From Sphingomonas jatrophae (GTDB lineage Bacteria; Pseudomonadota; Alphaproteobacteria; Sphingomonadales; Sphingomonadaceae): DNA of 64,000 bases. The position numbers and the translations under genes are program-made. Below, piece by piece: positions 23,864 to 31,678 of this stretch. The stretch is from positions 620,001 to 684,000 of the forward strand of contig NZ_FOZG01000003.1 in NCBI RefSeq assembly GCF_900113315.1, written 5' to 3'. Below the pieces are notes generated by a model, which worked only from the letters and a program-made list of their open reading frames with translations, searched no databases and was not told the DNA's origin. How positions within the stretch are numbered: position 1 is the first letter of the stretch; each line of letters opens with the position of its first letter.

Positions 23864-24682
23864 TCAGCCGACGAAGGCGCGCTCGATCACATAATCGCCG
23901 GGCGACGCGTTCGAGCCTTCGGTGAAGCCCATGCCGTCCAGCCTCTCCGCCAGCGTCTTGATCATCGCGGTGCTGCCGCACAGCATCACCCGGTCCTGCT
24001 CGGGATCGAGCTTCGCCGGGCCGGTCAGCGCGGGGCCGAACAGCGTGCCGCTGTCGATCAGCGCATCGATCCGGCCCATGCGCGGAAATTCCTCGCGCGT
24101 GCAGGTCGGCAGATAGTCGAACTGCGCCTTGGCCTGATCCTCGACCAGCGGATCGCCCGCCAGCTGGCTTTCCAGCATCTCGCGATAGGCGAAATCGGAC
24201 ACGCGGCGCACCGAATGGACCAGCACCACGCGGTCGAACAGCTCGTAGACGTCCGGGTCGCGCACCAGGCTGAGAAAGGGCGCAAGACCGGTACCGGTGG
24301 AGAAGAGGAACAGCCTCTTGCCGGGCTTCAGCGCATCGGTGACGAGCGTGCCGGTGGGCTTGCGGCCGAGGAACAGCTGGTCGCCCGGCTGGATAAGCTG
24401 CAGCTTGGAGGTGAGCGGGCCGTCCGGCACCTTGATGGAGAAGATCTCGATCTCCTCGGCCCAGGACGGGCTGGCGATCGAATAAGCGCGCAGCAGCGGC
24501 TTGCCATTGTCGCCCGGCAGACCGAGCATCACGAACTCGCCCGAGCGGAAGCGGAAGCTGGCGGGGCGCGTGATGGTGAAGCTGAACAGATGCTCGTTCC
24601 AGTGACGGACGGACAGCACCGTCTCGACCGTCAGCGCGGCGGTGGGCGCCAGCGTCTGTCCGGCGGCGACGGGGTCACTCAT
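23864..24682 (-). CDS. fpr: Ferredoxin/flavodoxin-NADP+ reductase
   Basis: A 272-residue cytosolic flavoprotein that moves electrons between NADPH and ferredoxin or flavodoxin. Seen: the FAD motif RAYSIAS (about 66-72), the NADP-binding STGTGLAPFLS (about 129-139), a CGSTAMI segment near the end and the C-terminal YVIERAFVG that covers the flavin in bacterial subclass I enzymes. The length matches Azotobacter/Rhodobacter-type Fpr (about 258-272). The ATG at 24682 is favoured over the TTG six bases before it because GAGGAG lies at a proper distance. In alphaproteobacteria this enzyme is linked to oxidative stress and iron-sulphur maintenance; no such regulator site is recognised here. Confidence 0.92.
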   Translation of the reverse strand: MSDPVAAGQTLAPTAALTVETVLSVRHWNEHLFSFTITRPASFRFRSGEFVMLGLPGDNGKPLLRAYSIASPSWAEEIEIFSIKVPDGPLTSKLQLIQPGDQLFLGRKPTGTLVTDALKPGKRLFLFSTGTGLAPFLSLVRDPDVYELFDRVVLVHSVRRVSDFAYREMLESQLAGDPLVEDQAKAQFDYLPTCTREEFPRMGRIDALIDSGTLFGPALTGPAKLDPEQDRVMLCGSTAMIKTLAERLDGMGFTEGSNASPGDYVIERAFVG

Positions 24683-24934
24683 GCTCAATCTCCTCGGTCG
24701 TCAGGCCCTTGGTGCCGGGCTCTTAGACCGGCGCGGGCAATGCTGCAGCGCGGCGACATATGGCCCCGCACAGCGCGCTCGCCATATCGATGCTGGCGAT
24801 TTCGACAACCATCGTCCGTCTTTTCCGGCTGATAGCGGCCGACTACGTCAGAAATGGCCGCTTCGGGAACTAATCTTCCGCTTGGCCGTCATTCCGCTTC
24901 CGCAATGCGCGCTTAACTATCCGGGATAGCCCAC
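24683..24934. other. Intergenic region between fpr and the Crp/Fnr gene
   Basis: This divergent control region should hold promoters for both flanking genes. I see no FNR-type TTGAT-N4-ATCAA site and no clear -35/-10 pair. A three-codon ORF (ATG at 24905, stop at 24914) lies in the frame of the downstream regulator. Confidence 0.5.
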
Positions 24935-25015
24935 ATTTCCGACCTCCCCTCGCCGATCGTCCGCCTCGCTGCCTTCAGCCGCCTGAAGGCCGAGGAGACG
25001 AGCCTGCTGGAATCC

Positions 25016-25669
25016 ATGGCCGGCAAACCGCTGCTGCTGGAGCGCGGCGAGGTGCTCCAGACGGAGGGCGAGGCCGATACGATCCCGCACCTCCTCATCG
25101 ACGGATGGGTCGCCAGCCATGTCACTTTGCACGATGGCGCGCGCCAGATGATCAAGGCGCATCTGCCCGGCGACATGATGGGTTTGCCGAGCCTCGCCTA
25201 CAAGAATGCGGTGGATACGCTCACCGCGCTCACCCCCGCGCGGGTGGTTCCCGTGCCGCGGGAGGCGATCGGCGCGATGTTCGCCAAGCAACCGCGCTTG
25301 GCGGCGTTGCTGTTCGTCGTCTCGCAGGAGGAGCGGGGCATGCTGATCGATCGGATGGCGGTGATGGGCCGGGCGGATACGGCCCGGCGCGTGGCCGCGC
25401 TGATCGTGCAGTTGCACGAACGGCTGCGGCGCAACGATCCCTCGGTCGGCCTCACCTTTGCGACCCCGATCACGCAAAGCCACGTCGCCGACATGATCGG
25501 CGCAACCCTGGTCCATGTTAGCCGGGTGCTGCTGCAGTTGCGCGCCAGCAATCTGGTGCGCTGGATGCGCGGCTCGATCGCGATCCTCGATCTCGAGGGG
25601 CTGCGTCGCTTCGCCGGGCTGCCCCAGCGTGAGTTGGATCGCCAGCCTGCCTGGCTGCCCGCCGCCTAA
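25016..25669 (+). CDS. Crp/Fnr-family transcriptional regulator
   Basis: At least 217 residues. Seen: a cyclic-nucleotide-binding-type beta-roll (LLLERGEVLQTEGEADTIPHLLIDGWVASHV, HLPGDMMGLPSL), a long dimer helix and a C-terminal helix-turn-helix (ITQSHVADMIGATLVHVSRVLLQL). No Cys cluster for an Fnr iron-sulphur centre is visible. Family-like coding sequence (SPIVRLAAFSRLKAEETSLLE) continues upstream in frame to 24935 with no ATG, GTG or TTG, so the true start may be the rare ATT at 24935 (244 residues, the usual family length). Its stop overlaps that of convergent mobA by two bases. The signal and targets are unknown. Confidence 0.85.
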   Translation: MAGKPLLLERGEVLQTEGEADTIPHLLIDGWVASHVTLHDGARQMIKAHLPGDMMGLPSLAYKNAVDTLTALTPARVVPVPREAIGAMFAKQPRLAALLFVVSQEERGMLIDRMAVMGRADTARRVAALIVQLHERLRRNDPSVGLTFATPITQSHVADMIGATLVHVSRVLLQLRASNLVRWMRGSIAILDLEGLRRFAGLPQRELDRQPAWLPAA

Positions 25670-26193
25670 GCCTCCCCCGTCAGCCGGGCGAGATCCTCCG
25701 GCGTGTTGACGTTGGGCAATTCGATCGTGACCGGCCGTGCCCCCGCCACCGCCACCCAGCCTCGCAGCGATCGCCGCGGATCGCGCGCGATATGCGCGTC
25801 AAGCACGGCACTGAGCGCCGCCGGCCAACGCCCGACCACCGGCTGACCCTCGACATAAGCCGCCCCCGCCTCGCCCAGGCGGAGAACCAGATCGGGCGGC
25901 ACCCGCGCCACGTCGCATGGCAGGCTGACCACTGCGTCGAAACCGTGGCCGGCGGCATGGTGCAGCGCCGCCGCCAGCCCGCCGAGCGGCCCCAGCCCCG
26001 GCCCCGGCCGGTCGGGCAGGCCGATCCCGCCCGGCCAGTCGCGCCCGCACACCACCATTGCATCCACCTGTGCGTCGAGTGCCGCCAGCGCATGCGCGAT
26101 CAGCGGCCGTCCGCCCAGCAGCGCCAGCGCCTTGTCCTGCCCGAACCGGCGCGAGGCCCCGCCCGCCAGCACCGCACCGAGAATGCGCGTCAC
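25666..26193 (-). CDS. mobA: Molybdenum cofactor guanylyltransferase MobA
   Basis: A 175-residue enzyme that adds GMP to molybdopterin to make the dinucleotide cofactor of DMSO-reductase-family enzymes such as formate dehydrogenase. Seen: the nucleotide-binding LAGGASRRFGQDKALALLGG at the start, PGLGPLGGLAAAL near residue 65, and SLPCDVARVPPDLV near 90, all family hallmarks. It starts with GTG at 26193, overlapping the fdhD stop by four bases (GTGA), so the two are translationally coupled. The pairing fits cofactor supply for a formate dehydrogenase whose structural genes are not in the window. Confidence 0.92.
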   Translation of the reverse strand: MTRILGAVLAGGASRRFGQDKALALLGGRPLIAHALAALDAQVDAMVVCGRDWPGGIGLPDRPGPGLGPLGGLAAALHHAAGHGFDAVVSLPCDVARVPPDLVLRLGEAGAAYVEGQPVVGRWPAALSAVLDAHIARDPRRSLRGWVAVAGARPVTIELPNVNTPEDLARLTGEA

Positions 26194-26960
26194 GATTCGA
26201 GCACCGCATCGGCACGCGCCAGCGTCACCAGCCGCAGGCCCGCTTCACGCGCCCGCGCCAGCGCCAGCCCGGTCGCGGCGGAAACCGTGACGAGCAGCGG
26301 GCAGCCCGCCAGCGCCGCCTTCTCGACCAGCTCGAACGAGCAGCGCGACGACAGGAGGGCAAAGCCGCCATCCCAGCCGAGCCCACCCGCGGCCATCGCG
26401 CCGATCAGCTTGTCCAGCGCATTGTGCCGCCCGACATCCTCGCGCACCAGCCGGATCGCTCCATCGGCGCCGCACAGGGCCGCGGCATGGACGGCGCCGG
26501 TCGCCTGGGCCAAGGGCTGGTGATCGCGCAACGCCGCCAGCGCGGCGAACAAGGCCGCGTCGCCGGCCTGCGAGACGGCGGCAATGCGCGGCAAGGGGCG
26601 CAGCGCCTGATCGAGCGACTCCACGCCGCACAGCCCGCACCCGCTTTCCGTCGCGCGGTGGCGCACGCGGTCGAGCAGCCGGTCGCGCCGGCCAACAGGC
26701 AGGCTCGCGCGCAGCACGATGCCGCGCGCCGTCTCGTGCGCCTCGGCGGGCACCGGCTCGTCCATCCCGTCCACCAGCCGCTCGGCGATGGCGAAGCCGC
26801 GCGCCAGATCGGGCAGGTCCGAAGGCGTGGCCATCAGCACGGCATAGCCGATCCCGTCATATTCGATCGCGACGGGTACTTCGGCGGCAACCGGGCGCTC
26901 GATCTTGGTGCGCTCCCCCGATGCGGCGATCCGGGTGAAACAGGCGGGCACATGGTCCAT
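26190..26960 (-). CDS. fdhD: Formate dehydrogenase accessory sulfurtransferase FdhD
   Basis: A 256-residue protein that passes sulphur from a cysteine desulphurase to the molybdenum centre of formate dehydrogenase. Seen: the redox Cys motif SGCGLCG (about 107-113), REDVGRHNALDKLIG (about 170) and SSRCSFELVEKAALAG (about 198), in the family order. The ATG at 26960 is used because the 60 codons upstream in frame do not resemble the family. It leads the fdhD-mobA operon and diverges from the small conserved gene at 27028, with only 67 bp between. Confidence 0.93.
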   Translation of the reverse strand: MDHVPACFTRIAASGERTKIERPVAAEVPVAIEYDGIGYAVLMATPSDLPDLARGFAIAERLVDGMDEPVPAEAHETARGIVLRASLPVGRRDRLLDRVRHRATESGCGLCGVESLDQALRPLPRIAAVSQAGDAALFAALAALRDHQPLAQATGAVHAAALCGADGAIRLVREDVGRHNALDKLIGAMAAGGLGWDGGFALLSSRCSFELVEKAALAGCPLLVTVSAATGLALARAREAGLRLVTLARADAVLES

Positions 26961-27027
26961 CGCACCGTCATAGGCACCCAAAGCGGCAACGGCACGTTCT
27001 TCCGCAAAATGGCGACAGGAGCATGCC

Positions 27028-27369
27028 TTGGCCGACACGTTCACCCCCACCGTCAAGATGGCCGCCGCCGCGAAGAAGGGCCTGAAGCTGCGTGAGGCAT
27101 TCAATCGCGGCGGCACCGATGTCGGCGTGAACCGCGCCAACCAGCTTGCCGCGCGCGAGCCGCTGGGCGCGGACGACGTGAAGTCGATGCACAGCTATTT
27201 CGCCCGTCACGCCGTCGACAAGGACACGCACACGCACGAGTGGGGGAACGACAAGGATCCGTCCGCCGGCTACATCGCCTGGCTGCTGTGGGGCGGCGAT
27301 GCGGGCAAGACCTGGGCCGATTCCAAGCACAAGGCGCTCGAGAAGAGTAAGGAGAAGAACGGGAAATGA
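27028..27369 (+). CDS. Small conserved protein with a phage-like motif, function unknown
   Basis: A 113-residue soluble, Lys-rich protein. The TTG start at 27028 has AGGAG eight bases upstream; an ATG at 27058 is the alternative. The centre reads [20 protein letters not shown]...[13 protein letters not shown]...[21 protein letters not shown]. From memory, similar RGGT-VGV-RA, SYFxRH and WLLWGGDAG motifs occur in phage-encoded proteins and in isolated bacterial genes; I cannot verify this here. It overlaps nadE by four bases (ATGA), so it is translated together with it. No enzyme motif is recognised. Confidence 0.75.
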   Translation: MADTFTPTVKMAAAAKKGLKLREAFNRGGTDVGVNRANQLAAREPLGADDVKSMHSYFARHAVDKDTHTHEWGNDKDPSAGYIAWLLWGGDAGKTWADSKHKALEKSKEKNGK

Positions 27370-29423
27370 GCGAGACGCGCAGCTTCGGGGCGATCCACAA
27401 TCACGGCCTCGTCCGCGTCGCCGCGGCGACGCCGCTGGTCGCCACCGCCGATCCGGCGAAGAATGCCGCCGCGGCGATCGAACTCGCCGCTCAAGGCGAT
27501 GCGGACGGCGTCGACGTGATCGTCTATCCCGAGCTCAACCTCTCGGCTTATGCCAATGACGATCTGCACCTGCAGGATGCGCTGCTGGATGCGGTGGAGC
27601 AGGCGGTGGCGGCGGTGCGCGATGCCAGCCGCGATCTGTCGCCGCTCCTGCTGCTCGGCGCGCCGCTCCGCCGCAACGGGCGGCTGCACAACACGGCGAT
27701 CGCGATCAGCCGCGGCCGCATCCTCGGCGTCCAGCCCAAGACCTACCTGCCCAATTACCGCGAATATTATGAGAAACGCTGGTTCGCGTCCGGCGCGGGG
27801 CATGAGGGCGAGGACATAATCGTCGCGGGCGACACCGTGCCGTTCGGCACCGACCTGCTGTTCGCCGCCAGCGACCTGCCCGATCTCGTCGTCGGCATCG
27901 ACATCTGCGAGGATTACTGGGCGCCGATCCCGCCCTCCTCCTATGCCGCACTCGCCGGCGCGACGCTGATCGCCAACCTGTCCGCCTCCAACGTCACCGT
28001 CGGCAAGTCGGCGGAACGCTCGCTCCTCTCCTCCGCCCAGTCGGCGCGCGCCATCTGCGCCTATGTCTATTCGGCGGCGGGCACGGGCGAGAGCACGACC
28101 GATCTCAGCTGGGACGGCCAGGGCACGATCCACGAATTGGGTGAGCTGCTCGCCCAGTCGTCGCGCTTCTCGGAGGAGCCGGTGCTGTTGATGGCGGACG
28201 TCGATCTCCAGCGCGTGCGGCTGGAGCGGATGCGGACGCCGACGTTCAACGACAATGCGGTGGTCGCGAATAACCCTGAGCGCCGTTATCGCCGCATCGC
28301 CTTTGATCACCGGCCGCACCGCCGCGACGTCGGGCTGAAGCGCGCGCAACGCCGCTTCCCCTATGTGCCGACCAATGCCGAACGGCTGGATCAGGACTGC
28401 TACGAGGCGTTCAACATCCAGGTCCACGGCCTCGTCCGCCGCTTCCGCTCGACCGGGGGCAGCAAGATGGTGATCGGCGTGTCGGGCGGGCTCGATTCCA
28501 CGCACGCGCTGATCGTCGCGGCCAAGGCATGCGACCGGCTCGGCATCCCGCGCACCTCGATCCTCGGCTACACGATGCCGGGCTTCGCGACCGGCGACGC
28601 GACCAAGAGCAATGCGTGGAAGCTGATGCGCGCGCTCGGCATCACCGGCGCTGAGATCGACATCCGCCCCGCCGCCAACCAGATGCTCGCCGACATGGGC
28701 CACCCCGTCGCGCGCGGCGAGAAGGTCTATGACGTCACCTTCGAGAATGTGCAGGCGGGCCTGCGCACCGATTATCTGTTCCGCCTCGCCAATCAAAATG
28801 GCGGCTTCGTCATCGGCACGGGTGACCTCTCCGAGCTGGCGCTCGGCTGGTGTACCTATGGCGTCGGCGACCAGATGAGCCATTATGCGGTCAATGCGGG
28901 CGTGCCGAAGACGCTGATCCAGTATCTGATCCGCTGGACGGTCACCTCCGGCCAGTTCGACGCGGCGACGGGCGAGCTGCTCACCGACATTCTCGGCACC
29001 GAAATCTCGCCCGAGCTGGTGCCCGCGGACGAGCATGGCCAGATGCAATCGACCGAGGACAAGATCGGCCCCTACGAGCTCCACGATTTCTTCCTGTTCC
29101 ACATCCTCCGCTTCGGCCTGCCGCCGTCCAAGGTGGCGTTCCTCGCCTGGCATGCGTGGAAGGATGCGGAGGCCGGGCGCTGGCCGGCGGGCTTCCCCGA
29201 TGACGGGCGCCACGCCTACGACATCGCCACCATCGTGAAGTGGCTGCGCGCCTTCCTTGACCGCTTCTTCCGCACCGCGCAGTTCAAGCGCTCCGCCATC
29301 CCCAACGGGCCGAAGGTTTCCGCCGGCGGCTCGCTATCCCCGCGTGGGGACTGGCGCGCCCCGTCCGATTCGACCGCGACGGCGTGGCTGGACGAGCTGG
29401 ACCGCAACGGCCCGCAGCTATGA
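27366..29423 (+). CDS. nadE: Glutamine-dependent NAD+ synthase
   Basis: A 685-residue enzyme for the last step of NAD+ synthesis: amidation of nicotinic acid adenine dinucleotide with ammonia taken from glutamine. Seen: an N-terminal nitrilase-type glutaminase with YPELNLSAY (Glu near 56), [13 protein letters not shown] (Lys near 125) and DICEDYW (Cys near 180), then a synthetase domain with the ATP loop [12 protein letters not shown] near 371 and [16 protein letters not shown]. The length matches the long bacterial two-domain form such as that of Mycobacterium. It is coupled by ATGA overlaps to the small gene before it and the EcsC gene after it. Confidence 0.95.
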   Translation: MSETRSFGAIHNHGLVRVAAATPLVATADPAKNAAAAIELAAQGDADGVDVIVYPELNLSAYANDDLHLQDALLDAVEQAVAAVRDASRDLSPLLLLGAPLRRNGRLHNTAIAISRGRILGVQPKTYLPNYREYYEKRWFASGAGHEGEDIIVAGDTVPFGTDLLFAASDLPDLVVGIDICEDYWAPIPPSSYAALAGATLIANLSASNVTVGKSAERSLLSSAQSARAICAYVYSAAGTGESTTDLSWDGQGTIHELGELLAQSSRFSEEPVLLMADVDLQRVRLERMRTPTFNDNAVVANNPERRYRRIAFDHRPHRRDVGLKRAQRRFPYVPTNAERLDQDCYEAFNIQVHGLVRRFRSTGGSKMVIGVSGGLDSTHALIVAAKACDRLGIPRTSILGYTMPGFATGDATKSNAWKLMRALGITGAEIDIRPAANQMLADMGHPVARGEKVYDVTFENVQAGLRTDYLFRLANQNGGFVIGTGDLSELALGWCTYGVGDQMSHYAVNAGVPKTLIQYLIRWTVTSGQFDAATGELLTDILGTEISPELVPADEHGQMQSTEDKIGPYELHDFFLFHILRFGLPPSKVAFLAWHAWKDAEAGRWPAGFPDDGRHAYDIATIVKWLRAFLDRFFRTAQFKRSAIPNGPKVSAGGSLSPRGDWRAPSDSTATAWLDELDRNGPQL

Positions 29424-30220
29424 GCGGAGCGGATTCGGGCAATGCCTGCGCGGGCCTGCCCGGCGAGGTTCTGGCCGAACTCCGCGCCATCGCCGCGCTG
29501 CACGAGGGCGCGCGCGGGCCGCTGATGCGGCTGGTGGCGCAGGCATCGGGCGCAGCCGGGTCAGTGATCGAGCGACTGCCCGAGAGCTGGCGCGGCACGA
29601 TCGAGACGGCGAGTGCCGCCGCGCTCGAACAGGCGTGGCGCCTCGCCGCGGTCAGCCAGCCGCAGGCGGACGGCGCCGGCTGGCTACACCGCGCCCGCGC
29701 CTGGGCGGCGGGCGAGCAGTGGCATCGCGTCACCGCTGCCGTGTCGGGTGCGCTCGGTGGCGCGGGCGGCATCGCCACGACCCTGGTCGATCTGCCGGTG
29801 ACGACCACGCTCATCCTCCGCTCGATCCAGGAGATTGCGCGCGAGCATGGCGAGGATCCGGCCGATCCTGCGGTGCGCAGCGCCTGCATCGCCGTGTTCG
29901 GGCTCGGCGGGCCGCTCCGCGACGATGACGATGCGGACACCGGCCTGTGGGCGGCGCGCCTCGCGCTCGGCGGCAAGGTGGGCGCGCAAGCGGTCGCGGC
30001 GGTGCTGCCGCGCTTCGGCGTGATGGTCAGCGAGAAGCTGCTGGCGCAGGCGACACCGCTGATCGGCGCGGCCATCGGGGCGGCGATCAACCCGCTGTTC
30101 ACCGCTTACTATCAGGCGATGGCACACGTCCATTTCCGCCTGCGCGCGCTGGAGCGGACGCATGATCCGGAAGCGCTGAGTGCCTGTTTCGAGCGGATCG
30201 TGCGGAGCAGAGCGACTTAG
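29420..30220 (+). CDS. EcsC-family protein
   Basis: A 266-residue protein of the EcsC family, whose members are often encoded near membrane or envelope genes and whose activity is not established. Seen: an Ala/Gly-rich amphipathic core ([42 protein letters not shown]), [10 protein letters not shown], and [46 protein letters not shown] at the end, all family features. The ATG at 29420 overlaps the nadE stop (ATGA), so the small gene, nadE and this gene form one operon. It may sit at the membrane surface, but no clear transmembrane helix is seen. Confidence 0.85.
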   Translation: MSGADSGNACAGLPGEVLAELRAIAALHEGARGPLMRLVAQASGAAGSVIERLPESWRGTIETASAAALEQAWRLAAVSQPQADGAGWLHRARAWAAGEQWHRVTAAVSGALGGAGGIATTLVDLPVTTTLILRSIQEIAREHGEDPADPAVRSACIAVFGLGGPLRDDDDADTGLWAARLALGGKVGAQAVAAVLPRFGVMVSEKLLAQATPLIGAAIGAAINPLFTAYYQAMAHVHFRLRALERTHDPEALSACFERIVRSRAT

Positions 30221-30230
30221 GTCATTCTTC

Positions 30231-30328
30231 CGACATGCCGGACTTGTTCCGGCATCCACCGCGCGGCGCAGCCAGCGGCCGATCAACCTGGCGGAGGCGT
30301 GGACCCCGGAACAAGTCCGGGGTGACGA
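30231..30328. repeat. 98-bp dispersed repeat, copy 1
   Basis: The ends form hairpins: ATGCCGGA/TCCGGCAT at the left and CCCCGGA/TCCGGGG at the right, and the two halves are also complementary (ACTTGTTCCGG against CCGGAACAAGT). It lies just after the EcsC gene. A second copy of the same length is at 53646-53743. Such elements are common between sphingomonad genes. Confidence 0.8.
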
Positions 30329-30382
30329 AGGAAGTGCAAGTGCGGCCCGGCAGCGACAAGCCGCTCTTGCACTGGAACCTGC

Positions 30383-30613
30383 CTAGCGCGCGCCGTCCGG
30401 CGCCGCGGTGCCCGAAACCTCCTCGATCTCGATCGGCCCGGCCGTGCCCTGGATGGTGCGACGGACATGCTCGACATGGCCGCTATCCTCGGCTGCCTGC
30501 GGCTCGGCATTGCCGCGGCTGCTCTCGCTGCCGCGCGTGGGGTGGTTGACGCCAGCGCCGTCCTGCTTGCGCGCCTTTTCGGGCTCGGCGGTGCCTTGCG
30601 GGGATTCAGCCAT
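30383..30613 (-). CDS. Small disordered acidic protein
   Basis: A 76-residue protein rich in Glu, Gly, Ser and Pro with no hydrophobic core, signal or motif (MAESPQGTAEPEKARKQDG at the start). Its ATG overlaps the stop of the gene before it (TAATG), which argues for real translation as the second gene of a two-gene operon. It resembles short sphingomonad hypothetical proteins of low complexity. It could be a stress-related disordered protein, but nothing in the sequence shows this. Confidence 0.5.
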   Translation of the reverse strand: MAESPQGTAEPEKARKQDGAGVNHPTRGSESSRGNAEPQAAEDSGHVEHVRRTIQGTAGPIEIEEVSGTAAPDGAR

Positions 30614-30792
30614 TACCGGCCTCCATCATTGTTGAGCTTGTTGTCCTCGTTGCCGTCGAAATCTTCCGGCGCGCCGTCGCCGCCGGCCCCGGCACCGCTG
30701 CCCGTCACCGGGCCGCTGCCCTCGGCCGGCGCGGGCTTGCCGCGGTTGGCGGCGCCCTTGTCCCAGCTCTCGTCCATCGTGCCCTTGGCCAT
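30613..30792 (-). CDS. Small disordered Gly/Asp/Asn-rich protein
   Basis: A 59-residue protein (MAKGTMDESWDKGAANRG at the start, then Gly/Ala-rich and an acidic FDGNEDNKLNND end). The ATG at 30792 follows GGAGAG at a normal distance; another ATG lies at 30804. No domain is recognised. It is coupled to the next small gene through a TAATG overlap. The gene diverges from imuA, with the LexA box 86 bases upstream, so SOS control of this pair is possible but not shown. Confidence 0.55.
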   Translation of the reverse strand: MAKGTMDESWDKGAANRGKPAPAEGSGPVTGSGAGAGGDGAPEDFDGNEDNKLNNDGGR

Positions 30793-30877
30793 GGCGCTCT
30801 CCATCTGACTGTGGAGAACCAACGGCTTGGCGAGGGCGAGCGTTCCGGCGCGGCTTGACTCGAGGCCGCGCAAACCG

Positions 30878-30892
30878 GAACATAAGAAGAAC
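30878..30892 (+). promoter_or_regulatory. LexA (SOS) box of the imuA-imuB-dnaE2 operon
   Basis: GAAC-N7-GAAC, the direct-repeat LexA site used in Alphaproteobacteria, 18 bases before the imuA ATG. A TTGACT at 30855-30860 may be the -35 element, in which case the box covers the -10 region, a normal arrangement for repression. Induction by DNA damage is inferred. Confidence 0.8.
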
Positions 30893-30910
30893 AAGTGAGT
30901 CGAGTCCCTT

Positions 30911-31678
30911 ATGCCTAGCCCATCCGCCGCCCGCTCCGAAAGGCTTGCCGCCATCCGTGCGGAGGTTCGCGCGATCGAACGCGTCGGCACGCTGGCGGAG
31001 GTGCCGGCGCTGCCGTTCGGCCTGCCCGAGATCGATGGCCGGATGGCCGATGGCGGCATCGCCGCGGGCGCGCTGCACGAGGCGGCGGGGGCGGAGGATC
31101 ATCTGGCGGACGAGGCGGCGGCCACCCTGTTCCTGGCCGGCATCGCCGCGCGCTTCGACGGCACCGTGCTGTGGGCGCTCGCCCGGCGCGATCTGTTCGC
31201 CCCCGCGCTCCAGCAGGCGGGCCTGCCGCCCGAACGCGTTCTCTATGCCGAGGCGCGCACCGATGCCGACGTGCTGGCGGTGATGGAGGAGGGGCTCCGC
31301 CACGGGAGCCTGGGCGCGGTGATCGGCGAGGTGACGCGCGCCGGCCTCACCGCCAGCCGCCGGCTTCAGCTTGCCGCGGAGGAGAAGGGCGTGCCCGCCC
31401 TGCTGCTCCGCCGCCGCCGCCGCAGCCAGCCCGAGCCCTTCGTCGAACCTTCCGCCGCTGCCACCCGCTGGACGCTCGCCCCCGCGCCCTCGCCGCCGCT
31501 CGCCGCCGGCGTGCCCGGCCTCGGCCGCGCGCACTGGCACCTCCGCCTCGTCCGCCAGCGCGGCGGCGACCCCTTCGATCTGACCGTGGAGGCCAATGAT
31601 GGCGCGGGTCGCCTCGCTCTACCTGCCGTTCCTCGCCACCGAGCGAATCGTGCGCGCCGAACGGCGGCAGCGGCCTGA
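30911..31678 (+). CDS. imuA: ImuA, SOS mutasome accessory protein
   Basis: A 255-residue RecA/SulA-like protein of the damage-induced mutagenesis cassette. Seen: LPFGLPEIDGRMADGGIAAGALHE (about 36-59) where ImuA proteins open their nucleotide-binding fold, and a C-terminal WHLRLVRQRGG...[19 protein letters not shown] segment typical of the family. It works with ImuB and DnaE2 in error-prone lesion bypass. It ends 83 bases inside imuB, an overlap that is real because both termini match their families. A LexA box lies 18 bases upstream. Confidence 0.88.
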   Translation: MPSPSAARSERLAAIRAEVRAIERVGTLAEVPALPFGLPEIDGRMADGGIAAGALHEAAGAEDHLADEAAATLFLAGIAARFDGTVLWALARRDLFAPALQQAGLPPERVLYAEARTDADVLAVMEEGLRHGSLGAVIGEVTRAGLTASRRLQLAAEEKGVPALLLRRRRRSQPEPFVEPSAAATRWTLAPAPSPPLAAGVPGLGRAHWHLRLVRQRGGDPFDLTVEANDGAGRLALPAVPRHRANRARRTAAAA

